Shown here: piece after piece, positions 33,896 to 46,227 of the stretch | How the letters are laid out: each line of letters begins with the position of its first letter | How positions within the stretch are numbered: position 1 is the first letter of the stretch | Assembly (NCBI GenBank): GCA_963678705.1 | Contig: OY783210.1 | Coordinates: 12,525,331-12,589,330 of the forward strand | Reading direction: 5' to 3' | DNA length: 64,000 nucleotides | DNA from: Panorpa germanica | Lineage: Eukaryota > Arthropoda > Insecta > Mecoptera > Panorpidae | Notes under the pieces: generated by a model | The model's input: only the letters and a program-made list of their open reading frames with translations | Told to the model about the DNA's origin: nothing | Databases searched by the model: none | Translations under genes and position numbers: made by a program

Positions 33896-34500
33896 TGGGA
33901 AAAAGGAAGGAGATGAGGGAAGGATTTGGAGGCGAGGAGAGGAGAAGAGAAAGAAATGAAAATGAATGGAGAGAAAAAATCGATTCCGCGGAAGAAGGAA
34001 GGAGGAACTGGAACAGAGATATGAGGAAAAGGGAGCTACAGAGGAGATAGAGAAAATTGAAGAGAGGATGAAGGCAGCAAGCCAAGGTAAACGGTGGTGA
34101 GTGATTGGAAGAACAAGTGGTGGGACAGAGATTGTAAAGAAAGGAAAAAAGAGAACTAAAGAGATGAAAGAGAGGAGAGTCAAGTAAAAAAGAATTTAAG
34201 AAGAGGCAAAGGGAATATAACGATAAGATGAAACAAAACAAAGATAGAAAACGAAATAAAAGAGATAAAAACGGAAAGGAAGGCATGGGATTACATAAAT
34301 AGGGAGAATAGCCAAAAGAAAGAACCAATTAAGGAAATAAAAATGGAAGAGTGGGCTAAACACTTTATGGGAGTGTTAGGAGGAAAGAAAAGAAACGAGA
34401 GTACAAAGAAGAGGAATAAAAAGAAAGATAAAGAAAATAAAATAGAACTAAATGAACTAAGAACAAGGAATCTATATTTTGTAAACAAAATTATATTAAA
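33896..34500 (+). pseudogene. LINE family B internal fragment (endonuclease-RT linker)
   Basis: A purine-rich plus-strand segment with several frame changes. Readable pieces include SDWKNKWWDRDCKERKK, as found just after LINE endonucleases, and AWDYINRENSQKKEPIKEIK continuing into MEEWAKHFMGVLGG from 34283, which resembles the segment before the reverse transcriptase of insect LINEs. It then degrades into Lys/Asn-rich sequence. The antisense frames of 110-145 codons here are Leu/Ser/Phe-rich shadows of the purine bias. No reverse transcriptase core follows. Assignment to the same family as 40727-41328 is tentative, based on composition and style. Confidence 0.6.
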
Positions 34501-34539
34501 AGAATACAATCATGATACAATATATGGCGTCGTCGATAC

Positions 34540-34620
34540 CGTAAATACTGCCAGGAGGTCATCGGTAATATGACTCAGCATCGGATATAAGCCGACGTTA
34601 AATAAAATAGTTAAAAAAAA
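34540..34620 (+). repeat. Repeat E, copy 2
   Basis: ACTCAGCATCGGATATAAGC followed by CGACGTTAAATAAAA matches the ends at 31543-31575 and 59778-59807. A CCAGGAGGTCATCGGTAATA block just before it parallels GAGGTCGTCAGTGATA at 59755. Confidence 0.5.
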
Positions 34621-35364
34621 ATATTTGATATGTAAAAAGTTTACATTATACTCGAAATCTTTTAAAAACATTGTAACAAAACTTGATGATTTGACAAAAT
34701 TACATATAATTTTAAATTCAAAACACAAAGAATTCAAATTTAAAATTGTAAATCCTCTAAACATCTTGTTGGATATAATATATACAACGAGGTACTTATG
34801 TATGCCTTATATATCGGGAGTTGTATATATGTATTATAATATCACATGACTCACACTACCGCGGAATAGTGTATAACTATACTCACCTTAGTCTATAATC
34901 ATATGCAATTTCCACACAGCTGAAATGTTGTCTTTATATGATTTTTTAAAGCAGAACAATCCTTTTTTCACTGGTGTTAATAAAATGTTGATTCCTTATA
35001 AAACACGTCAGCCTATTTTTTTTAGTGTATAACAAACTTAATGTGTAATAATTCATTTAAAAATAAATTAAAAATTCAGTGAAAGTTTGTCAAGGTCTTC
35101 TTACATGTTACTTCTATGTTATCTATATAAATTTTTCTGTACAGAGAGATTGAAAGTATATAATTTAATGAGTCCATCAAATGATCATTACTTTTTTTAT
35201 GGTCTATGTCGTTAAACCAATTGGCATGATGTTTTTCTGTTTCTTTTATTTGTTTATTATAGGCCGTTTTTTCGATACTAACATAAATTTCAGTTAAAGC
35301 ATACTTATGGCGTTTTCTATTTATCAAACCAAAAAAAATGTTGCACTCGATTTGTACTTTTTTT
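34621..35364. other. No gene recognised
   Basis: AT-rich. Frames at 34625-34849 (plus) and 35076-35327 (minus) are unremarkable and not recognised. Confidence 0.45.
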
Positions 35365-36035
35365 TTTTAATAAAAGAGAAGCATATTTTCTATAATGTTT
35401 TTTGACGACACAGTTAATATATAATTATTTCTATAATTGCTACATGATAAAATAACACTTTAAAAATACTTTGTGAAATTTTCATAAATAAATATCAAGA
35501 AATGAGGCATTGACTGTGAATCTCCGCTGACGTTACTAAAAAAAGTAACATTGCGGTGCCACTCATAACTGAATTTTCTGAAATCGAAAAACCAAAATGA
35601 TTTCATTAGTTGATAAGTTTCAGCAGGTCACGCTGTCGAGTTTTTCTTTTTTTATTGATTTTATAATTTTTTACAGCACTTTAAAGTCAAAATACCGATT
35701 TTTCATGAAAAAAATCAGAAACTTTGTTATTTTAAAATACGTTGAAATTAAAAAATAAAAAGAAACTCGACAGCGTTACCTCGGCATTTATGTAAAGAAA
35801 GAGTGTGCAAAATTTAAAAAGAAACGGTCCTGTAGATTTTGAGCTAGAAAGCTATGAGTGAGAAACCGCATTTAGAAGTTTCAAAGTAACTCGAAAGCAG
35901 ACTAGAGAGGTGAAGACATAAAACACTATAACTCCGACAGTTTTACTCCAATCGATTTTTACACAATAAACTTAATATGTTGTACAATAATATAAATAAA
36001 TAAAAAAGATAATTGAAACCTTACCGCCTCCCCCC
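35365..36035 (+). repeat. 620-bp interspersed repeat, copy 3
   Basis: Same orientation as copy 1 and nearly full length: starts AATAAAAGAGAAGCATATTT, then TTTTTTGACGACACAGTTAA, and ends ATTGAAACCTTACC followed by a C-rich tract (about 36024-36039). Both arms of the internal inverted repeat are present (GGTCACGCTGTCGAG near 35626, CTCGACAGCGTTACC near 35766), separated by about 120 nt. Confidence 0.75.
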
Positions 36036-36390
36036 CACTTATTGAGTACAGGTTATAATCTTCATAATTTTACATCCCTATTATTGCTAGTGAACATTGA
36101 AACTCTATATTTCCTCAGTGCAGTTTCAGTGATGTCCAGCAGGTGTCGTTAGTTAGTCAACCGACAAGTTCCACTCCTAAGTTATGGTCATATTAAACTT
36201 CCAAACATTAAAGCTCGTTCTATACTACGATAAATCGTAAACTGGTACATGTTTATTATAGGTTTAAAAGCAACTATATTTAACTGACGCCGGTGGTTAT
36301 GGCATAGCCTTATGATAGTCAGGAGTGAAGAGTAGTAAGGTGCAGGTATAGAATGGAGCATTGAGGTAGATCCACAGCATACGTGAGGCG
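36036..36390. other. No gene recognised
   Basis: Moderately AT-rich with a 76-codon minus frame of no recognised product. Confidence 0.4.
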
Positions 36391-36504
36391 ATGAGGCGCA
36401 CACGTGACAAAAACACACAAAACCTTCAACCCCTAAAAGTCACCACAACCCCATTGTTACCATGCCGGGTTCCGTTACCGCCGTGCCGCGTTTCTGTCTT
36501 TCAG

Positions 36505-36606
36505 TTTCAACAGAAAATATCACCTCGGGGATGCTGGTATACATATGCAGAACGTGGACCAGTAAAAGAGAAAGAAGATGGCTTGGAGAAGCACGAATAT
36601 GTATAG
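36505..36606 (+). CDS. Weak candidate 3' coding exon
   Basis: A reasonable acceptor (GTTTCTGTCTTTCAG) is followed by a frame open to TAG at 36604-36606, reading FQQKISPRGCWYTYAERGPV then KEKEDGLEKHEYV. Codon use looks balanced. A second frame is open over the same stretch to 36656, which weakens the case. I do not recognise the peptide; no upstream exon was found. Confidence 0.2.
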   Translation, partial: FQQKISPRGCWYTYAERGPVKEKEDGLEKHEYV

Positions 36607-36899
36607 ATATCATATCAAAGTCAAGTATTGAATTCTTAAAGGAACCAGATATTTAGTTGAATCAAAAAATATTTAACGCGTTCTTTAGTATACTTGAGAA
36701 GATAAAAGGTAGAGTACGCGATATAATATAAAATGATTTTGAGTTTTGTACTTGGCTTTATTTTTGAATATTTATAAAAACTTTTGTGGATTCTCTTGTA
36801 CATTACATTCTAAAACCCTATAAACTTTATATTTGACCGTTTCCTTTATACTATAGTAAGTAAACTTATCCTGTTTTTGGGATTCATTCACAAAATTAG

Positions 36900-37095
36900 G
36901 ATGTGTATTAAGCACGTGCTAGAAATGAGTATGCTAGCGAATCGCAAGCCCGTTGATTTTACTCAATAATACCGCGAAATCATATTAATATTGAGCAAAT
37001 GCTACCCACGAAAATATGTATCAAGCACGCGCTAGAAATGAGTAGACTTATTTTTAATATGCTAGTAAATCGCAAGCCTGTTGATTTTTGTGTAC
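36900..37095 (+). repeat. Tandem duplication, period about 113 bp
   Basis: TATTAAGCACGTGCTAGAAA continuing into TGAGTATGCTAG.GAATCGCAAGCCCGTTGATTTT at about 36906 recurs near 37019 (TATCAAGCACGCGCTAGAAA, then AATCGCAAGCCTGTTGATTTT), with about 16 extra bases inside the second unit. There is no coding sequence. Confidence 0.6.
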
Positions 37096-38579
37096 ACTAT
37101 CCAGTAAACATTTTGGAGTAAATTATATTTCATTTCTATTACTTTTCATGAGTTTTTTGTCATGAACGCGTTTGTTTTCTATTCAGTCGTTCATAGTCGT
37201 TCTTTTATGAGCTACAGACGGCGCAACGACTGCTCATTATTGAATAAAAGACTCCTGTGACAGGTAGGGTAATTTGAACTAAAATTGATTTTCTGTGTGT
37301 TGCTCCAACTTGTAAAACGTTAGAATTCAAATGTACGAGTGACTAGAACTTCACCTAGCCATTCTATTTAATGGGTACCTGTCGTATGGACTAAAAGAGG
37401 TGTGCTCTTTAGCATGCTTGATTGTAACTGCTTATTAGCATGCTAGTCTAGTACTGAAGTTAAAGTAGGTGTAAAAAATTATAGTTTGCAATTTCCACCG
37501 TTCTTGTGAGGACTAATACGATTATGCAGCTGTCTTTCAGACAAAATGCATGGTATATTTTTACATATTTCTTCTTGTTACAAATGTTTTTTTATAGCTC
37601 TCTACTCTAATTCGTTGTGTCTAATTACAATTATTTGATAAAGGTCCCCTCAACGCGGGAGACTCGGGGAAACTGTCTCTTCTGTAGCGCTTGAATCTTA
37701 TCACAGGTTCATTTGTTTTTCAACGTTTGCTTCACCTTATATTTTTCAATTTTTTTTATTTTATATCTTGCGTCGTGTATATCAAGTGCACCGCTGATGA
37801 ATAAATTTTAAAATAAGATCATATTTGTGTACTAATTGTAAATATGATGTATGATATGAACTCAGAAACATCGAAGTCGAGAATTTAATCGTGTTCGTGT
37901 CTCAAAGATATCAGCAACTCTGTAAGCGACCCAATAACGATCTCTTAAAAAATTTAAATTAAAAATATTTATCTGTACTTCATCTTATTTTTGTATTTAA
38001 AAAGTTCTCAGTCTGTAGCTAATAATTTATTGAAATGGAACTTCCTTAGAAATTTTATAAGAAATCTCTAGAGTTTTTATACATTATTAAATCATTAATT
38101 AGAGATTGCTTCGCTTCTGGGCTTCAAATATTGATGAAGTCAATTAACATCTTGAAAGCTTAAAATAATAAGAAAAATGTTTTAAATTTGGAATATGCTT
38201 GATTTAATAATGATGTATTTTGAAAGTCAAAAAACTTTTAATATTGCTGGTTCATAAAAAATTAAACGATTTAAAATGATTTTAACATAAAGTTAACCTC
38301 GTAGTTAATTCACCAAGAAGAGAACCCCTTGTCTATGGTTTGAATATGCTGGTCAATGGCGTAGCTATAGTACAGAGTCTAGGTGCACAATGCGAAAGAG
38401 AAAAGTATGGATCGCTGTTTTAATTTTGTATTTAATTTAAATTGTATAACATATGGCAATATACGAGTCATTCACTGTATTTTTATTTAATTTAGAATTT
38501 AATTTAAGTTTTCTTTGTTTTTTTTAGAATCTTACTAGGTCCAATATTTCTAAATTAAAAATATTAAATTAAAGAAAAA
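37096..38579. other. No gene recognised
   Basis: AT-rich. Nothing could be assigned; no strong frames or repeats. Confidence 0.45.
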
Positions 38580-38945
38580 CTATATTATGTTATAACCTCC
38601 AAAATGTGAGAAACTGTCAAAATGCAGTAGGATTTACTTTTAAAATAAGTTCAATGTTAGTTTGTTAAAAATAAAGATATTAAAACAGTTTCTATTACTA
38701 AATCAGCAATTTTAATTATTTCACATACAATTTTGTCCAACTCGCGAGCTGTCACAATTTATATTATTACGAACGCATGCGCACCAACTAAATTAACTAA
38801 ACTCAAATTAAAACACGAATGTGTCTAGGAATGCCTATTCTGAAAACCGAAATTCTACATTAAAATAGTAAATCAAAACGTAAAATAAATATCAAAACAG
38901 TGAGTGGGAATGTAGGCTTTCTATACTCATTCCCACTGAGGCTAT
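38580..38945 (-). repeat. Interspersed repeat G, copy 2 (reverse)
   Basis: Reverse complement of 20425-20715 at roughly 75-80% by eye, with about 50 extra bp in the middle. Its terminus AGTGAGTGGGAATG is followed 15 nt later by an inverted match CATTCCCACT, so two termini may be back to back here. A weaker third relative may lie at 57600-57655 (CTCAGTGAGTGGGAA). Confidence 0.6.
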
Positions 38946-40714
38946 CTATTCTTAGCTATCCCAGTTAACTGCGTATTTCGATAACTATGAGTACAGAAAT
39001 CGGCTCCTAGTATACTCGATGTGACTTTACATTTTCCAAGATAATCAAACCAATCATATAAAAGTGTTTCAATTGAATTATTTATACGAAGTGTAAAAGA
39101 ATATCTGCAAATTATCAAATAAATAACTGTTATATTATTAAATTCGATTAAAATAAAGAAATTTAAAAACCTAATAAAATTGGCCAGTATAAAAATGTTA
39201 TTTGAGAAATATGAGTTAAAGTCATTTTATTACCGCAGTCGCATAAAAACGTAAAAACGTACGACAATTTAGACATATTCATCTCCTGTTTGATTTACTA
39301 ACTGAACAGATGTTCAAATCTATAAAACTTTAATGGCTAATAATATTTTCTTAGACCAAATATGGAGTTGTAATTTTATTGTACTATATTACGTCTAACT
39401 TAAGTACATTAAATTTCAAGCAGACATAAAAAATTGATCATAGAATTTCAATTAAAATGTTAGTTAATAATGAAATAAATGTTAATAAAATTCATTACAG
39501 GAGTTGGATTATCCCTACATCACGTTTATTAAAGCAATGTTTAAATTAAAATCGCTTCACAAACATCCAAGCAACAACCCCCCTCACTCGGACAACCCTT
39601 ACACCTACCCATGCCTCGACAAACATTTTATTATGCAACGGCCAGCAGCATACGGGGTCCAGTTTCGAAATGAAACATAATATGAGGGATCTGAGAATAC
39701 AGGGAGCTTTAAGCTAAACTTCTAACACCGGAAGTCCGGGAAAATGTAACGTCAAACGACAACGTACTAAATATGTTGAACTCGAAACTAAATTACCTTT
39801 GTATACTTCTTATCTCTCAGTGGTTTTATGTAAGCACAACGTATTATATTTTTAATTAATTTAAGTTTTCTGAAATATTGTTACAAACATGTGAATATTT
39901 TCATAACTGACAACTTTGTTTAATGAAGTTATCATTTCATTTATGGTGTGGTAATATTTTATTTTAAAATTTTAACGGAATATTGTGCATAAGTAAATTA
40001 ATTATATAATAGAACTCAATTATATATACTGGAAAAACATGATATTAACTGATACGACATATCACCCACTTCTGATTTAGGAATCACGTAAAGACCAATC
40101 TTTCTTTGTTTAATATTAATTTGATTGCAACTTTCGACAGTTATTAGCACTTAAAACAATATATACATTTATAAACATTTGTAATACATAATTTACAACT
40201 TATAGACACGAGTTTGTGTATTTAAAATAAAGCGATTAAATTAGTGCCATTGATAAAGTCAATAAGGTTTAGGAAAGACTAATCTTGAGCCTTATTTAGC
40301 AAATATACTTGCAACACATGTCCTAATTCTGATTATCGACGGATATTGAATGAGGCTAAAGGGTATTCACACGATAGGACAGAATTCCATTTCTGATAAA
40401 TAGTTTGTTCAAGAAAAGTTGAATATTACTTGAATGAGTTTTTATAGTCGCAGATTCAATCTTAACAATGTTTATCGCAACAAAGGGATAGCTCTTTAGC
40501 TCACTAATTGTTCACTGAATAAATGCACTAAATTACATTGGCAAATTCGTTAAAGACAACGCTGTGGTCGAACAATAAGTGTGGAATTGGCTATTTGATT
40601 AAAAATCTACCTATCCGATGGCAAAAATATATTTCTGTCGAAAGAGACTATGTAGAAGAATAAGACACTCCATTATTGAATTCTTAAAAATCACTAATAA
40701 ATCTTTATTAAAAT
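38946..40714. other. No gene recognised
   Basis: AT-rich apart from a C-rich patch at 39560-39680. A block at 40135-40185 (TTATTAGCACTTAAAACAAT then ATATACATTTATAAACATTT) resembles 10145-10195 and may be another old repeat. Confidence 0.4.
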
Positions 40715-40726
40715 ATTCCGGTTTAT

Positions 40727-41328
40727 TAATTAATTGTTTGTTTATTGTTCGCCTTTCGGCTTTACAATCTACATTCTTAATACATTTCATATACTTCAAC
40801 TTACAATTAAATTTACATTAGTCTAGACCTTTTTATTTCCAAAAGTACTTTCTGCTTCTTCTTCTCTTGACCCTCTTCCTTCATTTTCCCTAGTCTTCCT
40901 TCTGGACTGGTCTATTCCCTAGTCTATTTTTCAGGGCTGAAGTTTAACTGTTTCCTCGCTACTTCTTTCTTTCTTCTGCTTCCCTTCACTGCCTCTTTTA
41001 GTACTTCCTTTCTCTTCCTGTTCCTTGTGCAACCCAGCCATCAGCTTATTTATTGTCCTGTTTTTCCTTTCCTTCTTACTATTTCCGCCATCCACCTCTT
41101 TCCTTCACTGCCTCCCTTTAATAGCTGGCCAATATTCCTTTCGCTCGCTACTTTTTCCTTACACTCAAACTTAATGTGCTCCAGTGTTTCGTCCTCCGCT
41201 CCGCACACTCTAAACTTTCTTTCCTCACTCTTTTCCCAGTATCTGTTTCCTTTTTCCTCATTTCCCAATCTAAACCTTGCTGTTCTCCTTATGTGTTTTA
41301 TGTCTTTTTCTATAAGGTACTGAGGCAC
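40727..41328 (-). mobile_element. 5'-truncated LINE family B copy with TSD
   Basis: ATTCCGGTTTAT occurs at 40715-40726 and 41329-41340, a 12-bp TSD. Between them on minus is the last part of a LINE ORF2: KDIKHIRRTARFRLGNEEKG, RYWEKSEERKFRVCGAEDET, LEHIKFEC, a zinc-like CX..HX4C tail, then a Lys/Glu-rich C-terminus and a 3' UTR ending in CTTTCGGCTTTAC-type sequence at about 40752. It ends at 41328 and lacks the reverse transcriptase, so it is dead on arrival. The clear TSD means a fairly recent insertion. A 3' remnant of the same family is at 23797. Confidence 0.85.
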
Positions 41329-41340
41329 ATTCCGGTTTAT

Positions 41341-42627
41341 ATATGAATGATCCTCCTAATATTGTTTTAAGACAGGTCGCTCTTAAGGTTGATTATTGTT
41401 ATCCTATTAATATAGAGTTCGATCACAAATTATACCTCTTATAATATAATAGTGTTTAATCTGAAATTAGTTACTAAAATATTTTACCATCGATACATTT
41501 TATTATTACACTTAATTTGCTACTCGTATCTTAAATTACCCTCTTTATATATGTTGGTATAGTTTATAGTATAGTATATATGCAAGTGTAGCGTCCTCAC
41601 TGTAATCAGTGGTAGTTTTATAGTGACCTATTATTAGCAATGAGCCCGGAATGCAATAGCCGTATCCATTGAATCGTCACTGTTGGATTTAGGTCGAATT
41701 TAACATAGATACTGCATTTATCGCAGACAAGCTGTGCTCAATGGGGTAGTACCATGACAGACATAAACTTTTTTTTATCTGTGACATTTTATTTTATTAT
41801 TATTTTATTGAAAGAAGAGTGCTGCAGTAGTATTAACACTTATACATTATAATACATGTGCATATTCACATGCATGTGTGATTTAATTTAAATTGACTCT
41901 AAGCATCTTATGCGTCAAACAAAATTATGGGTAAAAAATATACCTGTGTGGTGTATTTCATTAGGTAACAAAACTAAAATTGAAAACACAGTTTTTAAAA
42001 AATTATTGGACATTTAAGATCTTAGTAGCCAACTCTATCAATATATGAGTACAGTTTTATAGATATTAAGTTATGGTTCACAAGCTCGTTATTAAACTTT
42101 TATTCTCCGTAGATCAATCTCTTCTAAATCATGTATACAAATAAGTAATCTCCAACAGAGAATTCAGTTACTGATTAAATTACATCTTCTTCGTATCTTC
42201 ACATATTTTTCATATTATTCTTGTTAAATTCCTCGCGTATCTGTCATTACTCCAGTAATATCTACGATTAGGAGATAATGGGTAATATATGTTCTAATCA
42301 TAAGCTAATCATGTTTATTCTATATCTGTTCAATCAACCTACTTCTTTCTTTATCCCGCCCCCTTTATTGCTTTCTATTCAATCATTTATATATACTAGT
42401 AAGCATTAAACGATATATTTTTTTCAATAGAAACCAACGCAGCTTCCCTTCTCTTATAATGAACAATCTTTAGGAGCAACCCCACATCATACATTCTGTA
42501 GTTAATTTTCTATATATACGTCGAATATATGTATGTTCCCGTACACCACAGCTGAGGATGAAGAGGTCTAAAATAGAGACTGGCATTATTCGTATCCAGT
42601 GTCGCATTTAGGCCGGTTGTGGTTCCA
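41341..42627. other. No gene recognised
   Basis: AT-rich. Nothing beyond short TA-rich runs. Confidence 0.45.
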
Positions 42628-43005
42628 ACCAAGCATATTTTCGATAATGTTTTTTGACGACACAGTTAATATATTATTATTTCTATTATTACTGCATGAT
42701 AACATAACATTTAGAGAATACTTTGTGAAATTTTCATAAATAAATGTCAAAAAATATGTTATTGACAGCGAATCTCCGCAGATGTCACAAAAGAATTTCG
42801 TAGCGGTGTCCCTCATGCGTTTGAAAGTTTCAAAGAAAGACGAAACCAGACCAGAGAGGTTAAGACTTAAAACTCTATAACTCCGACAGTTTTACTGCAA
42901 TCGACTTCAAATTTTCACACAATAAATTTAATAGGATATACATTAATATAAATAAACTAAAAAAATAGTTGAAACCTTAACCACCACCACCCCCCGCCCT
43001 TTATT
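42628..43005 (+). repeat. 620-bp interspersed repeat, copy 4 (internal deletion)
   Basis: Starts AAGCATATTTTCGATAATGT and runs to GTTGAAACCTTAACC plus a C-rich tract. After CTCATG it jumps to GTTTGAAAGTTTC, so about 250 bp including the internal palindrome are missing. The remaining parts match copies 2 and 3 closely. Confidence 0.7.
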
Positions 43006-44699
43006 TTCTATAAAACTGTACTACTTATATATTAATAAAGTTGATTACCAGAACCTCAAATACGGCGGACTCCAGGTGCACTTGGTTTATGCGCCCATCG
43101 TTAAATCCACCACTGCTCGTATCCCAGTGTGGTGTATATATAACACTGACATTATCTCTGGATCTCTATATTTGGCTGCAGATCAATATGGAACACTCTG
43201 TTTGTCCAGGACTTCGGGACTTTGCCTTATGGTTCTTGTTCCTGTTCCTGCTTCTGCTCCTGCTCCTGCTCGTTTGGTCGTTGTACGTCCTGCTATTATT
43301 TAATGGAACAAAAAGATGAGTCAGTTGACTTTGCCTGAAGCTGGAATTAAAGGATGACCGTGTCAAAGGTTATATTTATATTTATCATTCCTATTCAGTA
43401 AATTTTGTGGCGTAATAATAGTGTTTAAACTATTGCTTTACTTTGTTAATGGAAGGGAAGGGTTTAGGATAAGGGTTTATTATATACATTATACATATGT
43501 ATCTGTTTTTATTGTCATCAGTAACAGATAGTTTGTACATCATACCTAAGCATAATAAAAACAGTTTAAGCAAATAAGGGATCGCAATTTCAAGCCCGCA
43601 ATTACATTGGGTTTTCACTAGTTTGTCTGAAATGTATAGGAGGGACACTTTCGTTCTTTAGTCTTTCCGTTATTAGAACTTTTAATTTGGAAACTCATTT
43701 TTTGAAAACATTAAAGTAATAGAGATTGTTTGAAATTCCATAAGCTGCATCATCTTTGTGAATAAAATGATCTGTCTGAGTTGTGAAATGAGTTATCAAA
43801 GACTTCATAAGTTGTATCAAGGTGTTTTATATGAGATGATACTAAATGACCCGCCTTTATTGGATAGTTTGAACTTTAGTTATAATTTTAGTAATACTTT
43901 TTTGTAGATATGTAGTTTATTTGAGTAAGACTTAACAAAATACTTGTTGAAATATAGTAAGAAAAAAATTAATCCATTTTTGTCACTTATCTTCGACCAT
44001 CCGTGGCCAATATCAGTTAATATCCAAATGTCGCAAGCTTCACGACAAGTTAAAATTATTTTTAAATAGAATGAAATTAAATTTTATGTTTGTGTGAAAT
44101 AAGTATTTTGTTAAAATAATGAAAAAACTAGTTACTATTATTAAATGTGAATTCCATATTAGCTTTAACGTATTTTTTCTTGTAAAGTGCTAAGTTTTTA
44201 ATCTCGGGCGGCACACTCACATGTGGCCATCTTGGAAAAATGGCGAACAAATCTTTTTTTTTTTGCAATGTCTACGTAATCTACGATAATTATAGTTATT
44301 ATCAATAGATTAGAGATCAAAATCATTCCTATATTTTATGTTTATAACATTTTTTTGTAAGTCATACTCCTCTTATTCAGCACAATTTTTTTATGTGTAT
44401 TTGTTATGGTATGATTTTATGAAAAACAGTTTCTCTCCTGTATGGAATATTTCAACTTCATCCGTCACCTTGGCAGTCATATGGAATTCTGTATGACCAT
44501 CTTTCTAGGTGATCACACACTTGTTGCCCCTCATTCTTTCATTCACTACAACCTAAGTAACAAATCTATCATGTTTCATATTTGTTAGTTAAACGTGCAG
44601 AGTGCTAAAAGTTGCTCTACTATAGTCGAAATAATTCTAAAATAATTTGTAATAACCAGTGCTGGACACAAATAAGTAGCAACAAATTAAGATTGATTA
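43006..44699. other. No gene; hexamer minisatellite at 43232-43271
   Basis: TTCCTG/CTCCTG hexamers repeat about six times at 43232-43271. The overlapping frames here (75-92 codons) owe their Leu or Pro-Ala runs to this repeat and are probably not real. The remainder is AT-rich. Confidence 0.45.
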
Positions 44700-44957
44700 A
44701 GGAAAATACAAACAAGTAAGAAACTTCTTATTAGAACAACAAACAATTTAAAAAAGCCGTCTTCAGATTGCGAACACTGTCAGACGCAAATAACAGTTCA
44801 TCATCTACTAGTAACCTGCCCACAATATCAAACTCGACGAGGTGAACTAAAGGACATGCTTTCAGACAATTCAGAAAAAATTCAAAAAAATTGTAATAAA
44901 AATATATATTTTCTTTACCAATCACTTATAAATATTATACAATACTATATTACCTAA
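44700..44957 (+). pseudogene. LINE ORF2 C-terminal fragment (family D)
   Basis: The plus frame to TAA at 44955-44957 reads KLLIRTTNNLKKPSSDCEHC, then QTQITVHHLLVTCPQYQTRR, then GELKDMLSDN. The CX2C...HX4C arrangement (CEHC..HHLLVTC) after a basic stretch is the usual end of insect LINE reverse transcriptases. No reverse transcriptase core precedes it. It differs from families A, B and C. No TSD or tail was identified. The opposite-strand 64-codon frame is a shadow. Confidence 0.7.
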
Positions 44958-45278
44958 CTATTGAAACAAAATCCCTTCACATTTCACTAGTTTTGTGATT
45001 ACAACGCCTGTGTCACACATGCGGTAATATTCAAAACAACTTGTAGAATCCTTGTGAAGTTATTTTGTAACTTCTAACATATTTGTTTTTCTAAGTTAAT
45101 ACAATATCAATATAAAAGGGGCAAGGTAATAAATGAGCCCAATTAACTATAAACTAAGTACTTTAGCTAAGTACATAAATCCATTTAGTAGCATCTGCAC
45201 TTAAACTTAGAAAATGCTCTTAATACATTTAAATGTATAAGTATAAAGTATCCTTTATACACGAGTGTATCTCACAAA

Positions 45279-45418
45279 CATGGGCGTCCGCACGTTGGGG
45301 CAAGCGAGACACTTGTCTCACCGTGAATTTAGAGTTTTACAGTAAATGAAATAGAAGAACAGATACAATAGAATCAAAAGTTATGCACTGCCTGTGAAAC
45401 TTTCCGCGTACGCCTATG
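45279..45418. mobile_element. Possible 140-bp hAT-like MITE
   Basis: The ends CATGGGCGTCCGC and (reverse complement of the right end) CATAGGCGTACGC pair over 13 bp with two mismatches. The flanking 8-mers CTCACAAA and CTTACAGT match at five of eight positions, so a TSD is possible but decayed. It has no coding sequence. Confidence 0.4.
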
Positions 45419-45884
45419 CTTACAGTTATATTTTGTTCACTTTTGATGTTTACTAAATAAATGAACTCTATGCAAAGAACTTTATTTGATACTGTATTAA
45501 AATTTCACTTATTGCTTTACTTTCAGTATCAGAATATAACTTTAAAAGCAATAGGTCTTTAACAAATTAACTTCCAGTTTTATTTTTTATTAACCCCTTC
45601 ATCTCTCCCTTATCCTGCTTTTTACTTTCAGCTTTAACTCATTTCTTAACTTTGTTACCAGTTTTCTATTTCATGAAGAGTCTCCTTTCACTCCGTTTTA
45701 TCCCTTTCCAGCTTTTCCAGTTTTAATATCATCTAATTCGAAATTATTTAACATTCGTTTTCAGCGGCAGAGTGTATCAAAAGAACATTAACCATTTGTT
45801 TTGCGGAGATATATAGATTAAACATAATTATTACGCGTTGATTTTATTTGTGTCGCATAAATACTCTTATAATTAACACCTATA

Positions 45885-46116
45885 GCCCAGTCATTATAGT
45901 AAGTTCACCTCAGAATTCGAGATACCCAGCTGTAAGTCTGTAAATACTTGTATATGACACCCTAAAGTTGTCTCAAAACCTACATATGGTTTATACACCC
46001 TACCATATGTAGGTTTTGGACAACTTTAGGGTGTCAATATACAAGTATTTACAGACTTACAGCTGGGTATCTCGATTTCCGAGATTCTTACCTAATTTAA
46101 GCTTAAATGACTGGGC
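45885..46116. mobile_element. Foldback (long inverted-repeat) element
   Basis: The arms at 45921-45989 and 46003-46071 are 69 nt each and complementary apart from two single-base indels, with a 13-nt loop. Outside them are shorter, diverged terminal repeats GCCCAGTCATT (45885) and AATGACTGGGC (ending 46116). The RNA would form a near-perfect hairpin of about 150 nt. There is no coding sequence. The near identity of the arms compared with the outer parts suggests recent arm conversion or a young element. Confidence 0.85.
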
Positions 46117-46227
46117 CACTAATAAATAACGTAATTCCGGATGATTTTAATAGACGCTGGTGCTTGTAATACGTCTTAAGATGTTGGGTTCAATATCAGT
46201 TATATTTCTTCTATTAGAAATATGGTC

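Noticed and set aside
33851..34509. Minus-strand Leu/Ser/Phe-rich frames of 72-145 codons that look like membrane proteins
   Set aside because: They are the complement of a purine-rich LINE segment whose plus strand encodes recognisable LINE residues; the hydrophobicity is a composition artefact.
43041..43319. 92-codon frame with a Leu-rich run resembling a membrane segment
   Set aside because: The Leu run is produced by TTCCTG/CTCCTG hexamer repeats; other frames over the same stretch are equally open.
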